A DNA stretch of 45,915 nt from CAZTHL01 sp964613585. GTDB taxonomy: Bacteria > Pseudomonadota > Alphaproteobacteria > DSM-16000 > Inquilinaceae. Positions 31,968-39,443 of the stretch are shown here, piece after piece. Under the pieces are notes generated by a model. The model had not been told where the DNA came from. It saw nothing but the letters and a program-made list of their open reading frames with translations, and did not search any database. The DNA is taken from NCBI GenBank assembly GCA_964613585.1, contig CAZTHL010000024.1:1-45915 (forward strand), written 5' to 3'. Made by a program: the position numbers and the translations under genes. The number at the start of each line of letters is the position of its first letter. Position 1 is the stretch's first letter.

Positions 31968-33128
31968 TCAGCTCGGTTGATCCTGCGGGTCGGGCGCCGC
32001 GCCGCCCTCTTCAGCGACGACCGGTCGTGCAAGAATTTCCACAGTATAGTTCGTGCTTCCTGCAAAAGGAACAATCAGGACGAAGTAGTAGCCACTCTCC
32101 AGGCGCACATCGATCTGCTCCGGCCGACTGCCACCTTCCGTCGAGGTGGCGAGCACCGAGCCGAAATCGTCCTCGACGCTGATGTCGGCATCGGCTTGGA
32201 GATCGTGAAGCCGGACGGTCACCATCGATGGCTCGGCAACATGGAAGCGATAATAATCTTTCTTGTCAATTTGCCCGACCCAGTCCGTGGCCTGCAGGGT
32301 CGTTACTCCGGCATCACCAAGATCACGAGCCGAGCCGACGTCGTTGCCGGCCTCATCGGCTGGCGGTGCATTCGCGGCCTCGCCATTCAGGATGAGCCGA
32401 TACGGCGTCGCCCCCTCATACCGGTAGACCTCCGCGAAATAGTCTCCCGGCCCGGCCAGCATGACGATATGCTCCGGATCCGTGTTCCCGGCGCGCGATT
32501 CCATCAAGATGTTGCCGTCCTGGTCGCGAAGCCGAAGATCGGCGTCGGCCGACAGCTGGTCGAGACGGGCATCGATGCTTGTCCAGCCCGGCACTTCAAA
32601 GCGGAAATAGTCGGTTTCATCGGCCGGCCCGACACTGCCTCGACGCCTGATGGGCTCATCCGAGAGCACGCCGAGCATCACGGCCTCGGACATCGAGTTG
32701 TCCGCGCTTGGCTCCTCGTCGTTGTCGTTGCCGTGTGAATTCAATGGCATGGAGGCGGCATCGGGCGCCGGCTCCTGCACGGTGATGAGCAACGGCCTCA
32801 GGATCTGTGCCCAGACGAAGGCCTGGGAGCCGTCGTTCAGCTGCACGCGAAGCCAGGATCGACCCTGGACCCGCCCGGTGACCGTCAGCTGGCTTCCAAA
32901 GGGCAGGGTGTCGAGGATCTCCGCGGTCCCCGACGGAGCGGCACGCACGTGCGCGTAGGCCCAGCTGACATAGTGTGGACCGTCCACCTCCTCGGCGATG
33001 ATCGGCGTACCGTCTTGTGGCGACGCCGGCTCATCGGATGGGTCGGCGTAAGCCGCCACCGGCGCCGACGCGCAGACGAAAGCAATCAGGTTGCCGGCAA
33101 GAAGCTGACGGACGGCGGATCGGTTCAT
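31968..33128 (-). CDS. Periplasmic SH3b protein with two pre-peptidase C-terminal (PPC-like) domains
   Basis: 386 residues. A signal peptide (LLAGNLIAFVCASAPVAAYA) is followed by a bacterial SH3 domain (about 50-110: HYVSWAYAHVRAAPSGTAEI, GSQLTVTGRVQGRSWLRVQ), an acidic linker and two repeated beta-sandwiches of the PPC type (about 165-245 and 265-370). These share DYFRFEV/DYYRFHV, the DADLRL/DADISV motif and GDYFAEVYRYEG/GYYFVLIVPFAG. No enzyme domain is present. The ATG at 33128 has AGAGG upstream. It lies between chvG and hprK, an unusual insertion into a conserved operon. A role in envelope or murein sensing for ChvG is inference only. Confidence 0.85.
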   Translation of the reverse strand: MNRSAVRQLLAGNLIAFVCASAPVAAYADPSDEPASPQDGTPIIAEEVDGPHYVSWAYAHVRAAPSGTAEILDTLPFGSQLTVTGRVQGRSWLRVQLNDGSQAFVWAQILRPLLITVQEPAPDAASMPLNSHGNDNDEEPSADNSMSEAVMLGVLSDEPIRRRGSVGPADETDYFRFEVPGWTSIDARLDQLSADADLRLRDQDGNILMESRAGNTDPEHIVMLAGPGDYFAEVYRYEGATPYRLILNGEAANAPPADEAGNDVGSARDLGDAGVTTLQATDWVGQIDKKDYYRFHVAEPSMVTVRLHDLQADADISVEDDFGSVLATSTEGGSRPEQIDVRLESGYYFVLIVPFAGSTNYTVEILARPVVAEEGGAAPDPQDQPS

Positions 33129-33191
33129 CGAGTTGGGCCTCTTGCCGAATGTCATTTGGGCGGGCGCCGAACCCGTCGGCGCGATCTTCGC

Positions 33192-33255
33192 CTAGAGCGT
33201 TTCCGGCTCAAGGGCATCGCCGGCGCCGCTTGCGCGTCAGGCAAATACGCTCTAG
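33192..33255. repeat. Palindromic dispersed element, short copy 5
   Basis: A 64-bp unit bounded by perfect CTAGAGCGT / ACGCTCTAG termini. The left arm GTTTCCGGCTCAAG and GGCATCGCCGGC match other copies; the right arm CGCGTCAGGCAAATACG is the inverse. The centre is deleted. It lies between chvG and the SH3/PPC gene on the minus strand, inside the probable operon. Confidence 0.82.
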
Positions 33256-33311
33256 CAGCCGACCACTTAACGAACCGTGATGTCCCGGGCCTGAGGAGAG
33301 GCCCAATCGCC

Positions 33312-35102
33312 TCATGCCAGAGCGGGAATCTTCACGGTGAAGCGGGCTCCGGAGTCGCCACGGTTCTCAGCGAAGATGTCACCGTGGTGAGCCTCCACTA
33401 TCTGCTTGGAGATGCTCAGTCCCAAGCCGGAGTGGGTGCCGAACTTCTCACCAGACGGGCGCTCGCTATAAAAACGGTCGAAGATTGCTTCCAGCTTGCT
33501 GGGGGGGATGCCGGGACCCTGATCCTCGACCGTGATCTCGACGGTATCCCCTCGGGCGTCGTGGCAACGCCGGGCGCGCACGGTGATGACCCCGTTCTCC
33601 GGTGAGAAGCTGATCGCGTTTGCAACGAGGTTCCTGAACACTTGAAACAGGCGGCTTTCCAGGCCGGCCACGGGCAGCCGGTCCTCGGAAGGGATGTCCA
33701 CCTTGATGCGCGTTCCGGTTTCCTGAAGCGTGCTCCGGTAAAGATCGGCCAGGAGCGGCAGCATCTCTGCGATGCTGACGGTCTCCGCCTCCGCCCGAGA
33801 GAGCTCGGCATCCAGGCGCGAGGCGTCGGAGATGTCGGAGATCAACCGGTTGAGCCGATGAACGTCCTCGACGATCACGGCCATCAGCTTTCTCTGTTGC
33901 TCCGGATCGGTGACCCGGGCCGTGGTCTCGACCGCGCTGCGCAGCGAGGTCAAGGGGTTCTTGATCTCGTGGGCGACGTCGGCCGCGAACCGCTCGATAG
34001 CGTCCATCCGTGCCCAAAGGGCCGACGTCATGTCCCGCAACGCTCCCGACAGTTCTCCGATCTCGTCACGCCGCTGCGAGAAGTCGGGGATTTCATTCTG
34101 TCGGCCGTGCCCGCGCCGAACCTGCTCGGCACCCTCGGCAAGCCGACGGATGGGCCGCGTGATCGACCCCGCCAGATAGACGGACATGAGGACCGTGAAG
34201 GCCAAGGCGACACCGAAAACTTTCAATATGTCCTCTCGAACGGACTGCACAGCCCGACGAATGCTTTCGTTGTCTCGGGTCAAAAGCAGAGCGCCATGGA
34301 CGACCCTTACTCTTTGGACCGGGACGGCCACTCCAAGCACCAGCTCATCGCGGCTGGCCGCCCATATCTGGCGACCGATCTCACCGTTCAGAGCGGTGAC
34401 AACGGACTCATAGTCCCCGGCGCGCTGATGCGGACGTTCGGCGTATTCAGGAAAGCTGCGTCTCTCGGGGATCAACGCAACCAGCGTATCGTAGACGCGG
34501 TCGACGATCCGCCGGAGCCAATTGACCTCCTCTGGTGGAGGCAACGGCTGCACTTCCACCGTGCCCCCGGGACCTCCGCCAATGACCCGGCTATCCACAA
34601 TGAGCGAGCCGTCGACCCCGAACAGCCGCGTTCTGGTGTCAGTGGTTTCGTAAAGGCGACGAACCATGGATCGCGCCATCTCGGCATCGAGAGACTGGGG
34701 CTCGTCGCCCTGGCCATCGATGGCGCCTTCGCCCAGGGCTCCGGAAAAGATCAGGGCCTCCGTGCGCAGCGCGTCGAGCTCTGCCTGGATCAAGCGATCC
34801 TCATAGCGTCCCAGATAGAGCAGCCCGCCCACCAGGATCAGCAGGGCGAGCACGTTCACGGCCAAAACGCGCGACGTCAGCTTCGAGAAGGGACGGCGAC
34901 GACGGCGAATGGTCGCTCGCCCATCCATGTTCGCCCGGGGCGGCAGGGCAGGCATTGCACAGGGGCCCGAGCGGCGGTCCACCGGCTCGTGGCTTCTGGA
35001 GGCGCCGTCCAGGCGTGGCACCTGTTCGCCGTTCCTCCCATCGGATGCCGCGGAATGCCCAACGGCGCTAGCCCCACGTTCCATGGTCGGCTCACCCGAC
35101 AC
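33312..35102 (-). CDS. chvG: Sensor histidine kinase ChvG (ExoS) family
   Basis: Up to 596 residues. Two membrane helices (about 78-97 and 280-300) flank a periplasmic sensor domain; HAMP follows (SITRPIRRLAEGAEQVRRGH), then the dimerisation H-box FAADVAHEIKNPLTSLRSA and the ATPase boxes NLVANAISFSPENG, DQGPGIPP and GLGLSISKQIVEAHHG. Together with ChvI downstream of its promoter it forms the acid and envelope-stress two-component system of alphaproteobacteria. The GTG start at 35102 is uncertain: ATG 35084 or ATG 34928 (closest to the first membrane helix) are alternatives. The partner repressor gene exoR is not in the window. Confidence 0.92.
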   Translation of the reverse strand: MSGEPTMERGASAVGHSAASDGRNGEQVPRLDGASRSHEPVDRRSGPCAMPALPPRANMDGRATIRRRRRPFSKLTSRVLAVNVLALLILVGGLLYLGRYEDRLIQAELDALRTEALIFSGALGEGAIDGQGDEPQSLDAEMARSMVRRLYETTDTRTRLFGVDGSLIVDSRVIGGGPGGTVEVQPLPPPEEVNWLRRIVDRVYDTLVALIPERRSFPEYAERPHQRAGDYESVVTALNGEIGRQIWAASRDELVLGVAVPVQRVRVVHGALLLTRDNESIRRAVQSVREDILKVFGVALAFTVLMSVYLAGSITRPIRRLAEGAEQVRRGHGRQNEIPDFSQRRDEIGELSGALRDMTSALWARMDAIERFAADVAHEIKNPLTSLRSAVETTARVTDPEQQRKLMAVIVEDVHRLNRLISDISDASRLDAELSRAEAETVSIAEMLPLLADLYRSTLQETGTRIKVDIPSEDRLPVAGLESRLFQVFRNLVANAISFSPENGVITVRARRCHDARGDTVEITVEDQGPGIPPSKLEAIFDRFYSERPSGEKFGTHSGLGLSISKQIVEAHHGDIFAENRGDSGARFTVKIPALA

Positions 35103-35128
35103 GAGGCGGTATATGAACGCTCCGGATA

Positions 35129-35833
35129 CTACGCTTCCTTATAGCGATAGCCGACCCCATAGAGCGTCTCGATTTGAGCGAATTCGGGATCTATGGACCG
35201 GAATTTTTTGCGGATGCGCTTGACGTGGCTGTCGATTGTCCGGTCGTCGACGTATATGTGCTCGCCATAGGCGGCATCCATCAGCTGATCGCGGCTTTTC
35301 ACGTGTCCGGGCCGCGATGCCAAAGCCTTCACAAGCAGAAATTCGGTCACCGTCAGATCGATTGGCCGGCCTTTCCACAGACAGGCATGGCGATTGGTGT
35401 CCAGCGCCAAATCGCCCCTGTGAAACACGCTCTGGCTATCCAGCTCGCCATCGGCGGTGCCGGCCGACAGCTGCTCACGCCTCAGGATTGCCCGAATACG
35501 TTCAATCAGGAGTCGCTGCGAAAAGGGCTTCTTAATGTAGTCATCCGCGCCCATCCGAAGGCCAAGCGCCTCATCCACCTCATCATCCTTCGACGTCAGG
35601 AAGATCACCGGTATGTTCGAGGTCCTCCGCAGATGTTGAAGCAACTCCATTCCGTCCATGCGGGGCATCTTGATGTCGAGGACGGCAAGGTCGGCAGCGC
35701 GGCTGGCGAGACCCCGGAGGGCTTCGTCACCATCGGCAAACGTCCGCACGTCGAAGCCTTCCGCTTCCAGCGAGATGGACACCGAGGTCAGGATGTTCCT
35801 GTCATCGTCAACGAGCGCAATGGTCTGAGCCAA
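35129..35833 (-). CDS. chvI: Response regulator ChvI, OmpR family
   Basis: 234 residues. The receiver domain has the acidic pair in LVDDD, phospho-acceptor D53 (AVLDIKMPRMDG), the conserved T/S (FLTSKDDE) and K (YIKKPFS). The C-terminal winged helix (DLTVTEFLLVKALASRPGHV, DDRTIDSHVKRIRKKFR, YGVGYRYKE) is typical. It is the first gene of the minus-strand block chvI-chvG-SH3/PPC-hprK-rapZ-EIIA-ptsH-ptsI, a linkage conserved in many alphaproteobacteria. Its promoter should lie in 35834-36040, where I see no firm motif. Confidence 0.95.
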   Translation of the reverse strand: MAQTIALVDDDRNILTSVSISLEAEGFDVRTFADGDEALRGLASRAADLAVLDIKMPRMDGMELLQHLRRTSNIPVIFLTSKDDEVDEALGLRMGADDYIKKPFSQRLLIERIRAILRREQLSAGTADGELDSQSVFHRGDLALDTNRHACLWKGRPIDLTVTEFLLVKALASRPGHVKSRDQLMDAAYGEHIYVDDRTIDSHVKRIRKKFRSIDPEFAQIETLYGVGYRYKEA

Positions 35834-36040
35834 TGGTCACCCCTATCCTCATGGCGCGGAAGTCCGACTCGCGACATCCGTAACCCTGTCATTCAGTCCC
35901 CTATCTGGTCTCGTATTGGCGACATTGAAACGCTTCCCCCCGCAACGCCACCGATCCTCATGCCGTGCCCAGGGCCCCCATGGAGCGACGGATGCGGGCC
36001 GCCGCGGAGGTCTGTCGGAGAGCCGGCATCCGGACAGCCG

Positions 36041-36592
36041 TCAGTCCCGTAGGAGCCAGCGCAAGGGGGCCCCAAACCGCAAGGTCAGGAGCTCGATGCC
36101 CGGATTCGTCTCGCTGATGCCGGCATTGGACAGGTGGAAGAAGGACACGGCGACCTGAATTCCATTGGAGAAACGGTATCCGGCCTCCACCCCCGAGCGA
36201 AACTCCACGGGATGTCCCAGGTCTCGCCCATCGCCGCGGTTGTACAGGCCGACGCCGGTAAAGGGGAACAGGACCAGACTGTTGAAGGGGGCGACCTCGA
36301 TCCCGAAGCCGAACCCGCCGAATGCGGTCCTTTCCGTGGTGACGAAGCCTCCAACGAAAGGGGCGATGCTGGTCGCCGGGACGAACCCTTCAAGGTATCG
36401 CGCGCCGGGACGCCATTCGAGCTCGAACGCCGGAACCTTGCTGTTGCCCTCGTTGTCGCCGTCGATGTTGTAGACGCCACCACCCAGAAAGAGATGGCTT
36501 ACGCTGTCCTGCGCTGCAGCGGGAACAGCAAGCGCCAGCAGGATCGGCGCGACGCCGAGCATGACCACCCATTGCTTGCCTGACACCGGCAC
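36041..36592 (-). CDS. pagL: Lipid A 3-O-deacylase, PagL family
   Basis: A 183-residue outer-membrane beta-barrel lipase that removes the 3-O acyl chain of lipid A. A signal peptide (VVMLGVAPILLALAVPAAAQ) precedes alternating amphipathic strands. The catalytic His-Ser pair lies in SFFHLSNAGISETNPGIE, as in PagL. Length equals that of known members (about 150-185). The start is a GTG at 36592 preceded by CAGGAG. It sits upstream of chvI on the same strand, which makes ChvIG control plausible but unproven. Confidence 0.8.
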   Translation of the reverse strand: MPVSGKQWVVMLGVAPILLALAVPAAAQDSVSHLFLGGGVYNIDGDNEGNSKVPAFELEWRPGARYLEGFVPATSIAPFVGGFVTTERTAFGGFGFGIEVAPFNSLVLFPFTGVGLYNRGDGRDLGHPVEFRSGVEAGYRFSNGIQVAVSFFHLSNAGISETNPGIELLTLRFGAPLRWLLRD

Positions 36593-36710
36593 GGATCACT
36601 CCTGCAATTCGGGGCTGAGGTTCGTTCCGCCCCATTAGCGAAAATGGATGGAGTGATCAATCGTCGACGGTCGCCAGGCGTCGCCGCTTGAAGATTAATC
36701 GCAGGGACCC

Positions 36711-37661
36711 TCACATGATGGACCGGAAGCGTTGCATGATCTCAACGAGCGCCGTGCGGATGCCCGGCTCCATCGCCGAATGGCCGGCATCGGGAACGAC
36801 CACGTATTGGGCTTCGGGCCAAGCGCGCCGCAACTCCTCAGCGGTCACGATCGGGCAGACAATGTCGTAGCGACCCTGAACGATCGCGGCCGGTATCCCT
36901 CGGACACGCTCGACGCCGGAAAGAAGCCGGTCTTCCGGTTGGAAGACATTGTGCTTGAAAAAATGCGCCTCGATCCGTGCCAAGCCCAAGGCATGAGCGT
37001 CCTCTCCGGCTGCCGCGACCGTCTCGGGATTGGGTAGCAGCGTTGAGCAGGCGCCCTCGTATATGCTCCAGGCCCGCGCTGCGGGGAGATGGATCGCGGG
37101 ATCATCGCTCATGAGCCGGTTGTAGTAGCCTTCAAGAAGGTCGCCGCGTTCTTCAGGGGCAAGGAAGTGAGTGAAGGCGTGCCAAGCTTCCGGAAAAATC
37201 ACGCGCATGCCGTAGAGGAACCAATCGATCTCCCGACGCCGCATGAGGAATATGCCTCGCAGCACCAGGGACAGGCAGCGATCCGGAAAGGCCTGCCCGT
37301 AGGCGAGCGCGAGTGTGCTCCCCCAAGAACCACCGAAGACGTGCCACCTTCTCACCCTGAGAAAGTCACGGAGACTTTCGATGTCTGCAATCAACGCGTC
37401 AGTCGTGTTGGCGCGAACCTCCCCCAGCGGCCGTGACCGCCCGGCGCCACGCTGATCAAAGATTATGATCCGGTAATGAAGCGGATCGAAGAACCGCCGA
37501 TGCATGGGGGCGGCGCCGGCGCCGGGCCCACCGTGAAGGAACAGCACAGGCACGCCCTGCGGATTGCCGCATTGTTCCCAATACAGCACGTGGGGTGGAT
37601 CGGACTTGAGGTAGCCGGTCTCATAAGGCTCGATCGGAGGGTAGATGACGTCGCGCGGCAT
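36711..37661 (-). CDS. pip: Proline iminopeptidase (prolyl aminopeptidase)
   Basis: A 316-residue alpha/beta hydrolase (S33) cleaving N-terminal proline from peptides in the cytoplasm. The oxyanion motif is HGGPGAG; the nucleophile lies in GGSWGSTLALAYGQAFPDRC, the acid in QGRYDIVCP and the histidine in PDAGHSAMEPG. The N terminus YPPIEPYETGYLKSD and VLYWEQCGNPQG is the family start, so I chose ATG 37661 although no strong ribosome site is visible; the longer open frame (to 37853) adds unrelated residues. It is divergent from hsp20. Confidence 0.9.
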   Translation of the reverse strand: MPRDVIYPPIEPYETGYLKSDPPHVLYWEQCGNPQGVPVLFLHGGPGAGAAPMHRRFFDPLHYRIIIFDQRGAGRSRPLGEVRANTTDALIADIESLRDFLRVRRWHVFGGSWGSTLALAYGQAFPDRCLSLVLRGIFLMRRREIDWFLYGMRVIFPEAWHAFTHFLAPEERGDLLEGYYNRLMSDDPAIHLPAARAWSIYEGACSTLLPNPETVAAAGEDAHALGLARIEAHFFKHNVFQPEDRLLSGVERVRGIPAAIVQGRYDIVCPIVTAEELRRAWPEAQYVVVPDAGHSAMEPGIRTALVEIMQRFRSIM

Positions 37662-37826
37662 GCCAGGTTCGATCACGGACCGGACGCCCGTGGCGCCGAC
37701 CAACGACAACGGGCTGTCATTGTGATACAAGATCTGGGGGGATGATGGCAGACGGAATAGGGCAGAAAGAGGATCGCTCTCGGAAGCCGCGGCGGCGACC
37801 CTGCCGTGCGTCGGCCAGGTGCCTTG

Positions 37827-37855
37827 CTTGATCGCTTCCCTCGCCATGCCCATTT
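37827..37855 (+). promoter_or_regulatory. Possible sigma-32 promoter for hsp20
   Basis: CTTGAT (37827-37832) and GCCCATTTG (37848-37856) resemble the heat-shock consensus CTTGAA / CCCCATnT, with a spacer at the long end of the range (15-16 bp). It lies about 100 bases before the hsp20 start, leaving room for the structured leader. Matches are partial, so this is tentative. Confidence 0.35.
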
Positions 37856-37880
37856 GTCAAGCGTGGCCGTGATGATGCAT

Positions 37881-37910
37881 GGGCGAAGCGCCGATCCCGG
37901 GCTTCGGCCC
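37881..37910 (+). ncRNA. 5' stem-loop of the hsp20 leader
   Basis: GGGCGAAGC (37881-37889) pairs with GCTTCGGCCC (37901-37910) with one bulged base and an 11-nt loop. ROSE leaders usually carry one or more such stable upstream stems before the temperature-sensitive hairpin. Confidence 0.55.
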
Positions 37911-37924
37911 CATGTCGGTGAGGA

Positions 37925-37952
37925 CACATCTTGCTCATGCGAGGGGATGGTG
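37925..37952 (+). ncRNA. ROSE-type RNA thermometer hairpin covering the hsp20 ribosome site
   Basis: The leader folds as CACATCTTGCTC, loop ATGC, GAGGGGATGGTG. Pairs: C37936-G37941, U37935-A37942, C37934-G37943, G37933 bulged, U37932-G37944 and U37931-G37945 (both wobble), C37930-G37946, U37929-A37947, A37928-U37948, C37927-G37949, then A37926-U37951 and C37925-G37952 around a bulged G37950. The conserved ROSE UUGCU element with its bulged G therefore masks the GAGGGG Shine-Dalgarno, which is 8-10 bases from the GTG at 37955. This is the hallmark architecture of ROSE thermometers in rhizobial small heat-shock genes. Confidence 0.75.
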
Positions 37953-37954
37953 AC

Positions 37955-38428
37955 GTGACCCGGTTGTCCCTGTTCAACAGTCCTTTGCTGCTTGGGTTCG
38001 AGCAGTTCGAGCGTACGGTGGAGCGCGTCTCGAAAGCGTCGGCGGATGGGTATCCACCCTACAATATCGAGCAGATCGGAGAGGACCAGCTTCGGATTAC
38101 CCTTGCTGTTGCAGGGTTCGCCCGAGAGAACCTCTCTGTGCAGGTTGAGGACAACCAGTTGGTGGTGCGCGGCAAGCAGCCGGACGAGCCTGAACGATTC
38201 TTCCTCCATCGTGGGATCGCGGCCCGGCAGTTCCAGCGCTCATTCGTGCTGGCGGATGGCATCGACGTCGTAGGTGCGTCTCTGGACAAGGGCTTGCTGG
38301 CGATCGAGTTGCGTCGTCCGCTCCCTGAAAGCCGTGTTCGGACCATTGCCATTACCGGAAAAGGTAATGGTCCTCAGGCCGAGACCTCGATCGAGGTCGA
38401 CCCCGATGGCACCTCTCAGGGACATTGA
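37955..38428 (+). CDS. Small heat-shock protein, Hsp20/IbpA family
   Basis: A 157-residue alpha-crystallin-domain chaperone that holds unfolding proteins. The N terminus TRLSLFNSPLLLGFEQFERT and DGYPPYNIEQIGEDQLRITL, and the crystallin core (GFARENLSVQVEDNQLVVRG, GIAARQFQRSFVLADGIDV, SLDKGLLAIELRRPLPE) match alphaproteobacterial IbpA-like proteins. The GTG at 37955 was chosen because GAGGGG is well placed and the protein then starts like its homologues; TTG 37931 and ATG 37937 lie inside the thermometer hairpin. The DUF1150 gene follows 34 bases downstream. Confidence 0.93.
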   Translation: MTRLSLFNSPLLLGFEQFERTVERVSKASADGYPPYNIEQIGEDQLRITLAVAGFARENLSVQVEDNQLVVRGKQPDEPERFFLHRGIAARQFQRSFVLADGIDVVGASLDKGLLAIELRRPLPESRVRTIAITGKGNGPQAETSIEVDPDGTSQGH

Positions 38429-38462
38429 GCGGTCGGGTCGCAGGTGAAAGGAAGGATGAATC

Positions 38463-38702
38463 ATGACCTCTGGTAGAAATGTCGTCGCGCAAAGTCGGGA
38501 GAGCTTGCGCGAGATGTCCAGCACGGACTTTGCGGCGTTCGGCCTGCAGGAACTGGCCTATGTCAAGCAGGTCGAGATGAGTGAGCAGCCTGTCTATGCC
38601 ATTCACGGCGCCGATGGCACCGCCTTGACAGCCGCCTCCAGCCGTGAGATTGCCTTCGCCCTTGTGCGACAAAACGACCTGGAGCCGCTCAGCGTGCATT
38701 AG
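38463..38702 (+). CDS. DUF1150 family protein
   Basis: A 79-residue protein of unknown function that commonly follows hsp20 in alphaproteobacteria. Features: FAAFGLQELAYVKQVE, QPVYAIHGADGTALTAAS and SREIAFALVRQNDLEPLSVH, the last being the typical C-terminal family motif. GAAAGGAAGG precedes the ATG. Co-transcription with hsp20 suggests a role in heat stress, but none is demonstrated. Confidence 0.88.
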   Translation: MTSGRNVVAQSRESLREMSSTDFAAFGLQELAYVKQVEMSEQPVYAIHGADGTALTAASSREIAFALVRQNDLEPLSVH

Positions 38703-38781
38703 CCGCTCTGGTATTGGCGGGCGAGTTCATCGTTATCGGTCTTGACGCTGCTCGGACGGGCGGCGTCTTCTTCGTTCCGTT

Positions 38782-38939
38782 CAACGCCGCTGAGCCAACG
38801 CCGCTGAGCCNNNNNNNNNNNNNNNNNNNNNNNNNNNNNNNNNNNNNNNNNNNNNNNNNNNNNNNNNNNNNNNNNNNNNNNNNNNNNNNNNNNNNNNNNN
38901 NNNNNNNNNNCAACGCCGCTGAGCCAACGCCGCTGAGCC
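38782..38939. repeat. 14-bp tandem repeat interrupted by a 100-N scaffold gap
   Basis: Two copies of CAACGCCGCTGAGC flank each side (38782-38810 and 38911-38939) of exactly 100 Ns (38811-38910). The gap size is a placeholder: the assembly broke in a tandem repeat of unknown copy number between the convergent DUF1150 and ptsN genes. Confidence 0.9.
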
Positions 38940-38945
38940 GAATGA

Positions 38946-39404
38946 TCAGGCTGCGCGCACCGCTTGGCGCTCGTTGAGCAGGGCATTGACCCCGTCAGCT
39001 GTCTGACAACCACGCAGCTTCTCGCAAAGGCCCTCATCCCTCAAGAGCCGGGACGCGCGAGCCAAAGCCTTCAGATGGTCAGCGCCAGCTTGGTCGGGCG
39101 CCAACAATAAATAGAACAGATCCACCGGTTGATCATCTATTGCGTCAAAATCAACCGGCCGCTCAAGTTGAGCGAATAGGCCAAAGACACGGCCTAGTGA
39201 ATCCAGCTTCGCGTGCGGTATTGCCACGCCTCGCCCCACTCCCGTGCTGCCAAGACGTTCCCGCTCAAGAAGAGCGTCAAAGATAAGGCGCTCTGACTGA
39301 CCGGTCAGGGCCGAGGCTCGCTTGGCCAATTCCAGCAATACCTGCTTTTTGCTGTTCGCCTTAAGGCGCACATCAATGGCATCCGCCGGCAGGAACTCAG
39401 GCAT
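38946..39404 (-). CDS. ptsN: PTS EIIA-Ntr regulatory protein
   Basis: A 152-residue EIIA of the nitrogen PTS, which regulates potassium transport, sigma-54-linked processes and stress responses according to its phosphorylation. H64 in GVGRGVAIPHAKLDSL is the phosphorylated residue; ERERLGSTGVG and PVDLFYLLLAPDQAGADHLK are signatures. It is last in the rpoN-hpf-ptsN order. The phosphate would come from HPr encoded at 29.7 kb, since no separate NPr or PtsP is in the window. The 3' end lies just beside the N gap. Confidence 0.95.
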   Translation of the reverse strand: MPEFLPADAIDVRLKANSKKQVLLELAKRASALTGQSERLIFDALLERERLGSTGVGRGVAIPHAKLDSLGRVFGLFAQLERPVDFDAIDDQPVDLFYLLLAPDQAGADHLKALARASRLLRDEGLCEKLRGCQTADGVNALLNERQAVRAA

Positions 39405-39443
39405 GACACACCCACTTTGCGTGGCGTTCAGAAAGGAAATTCC

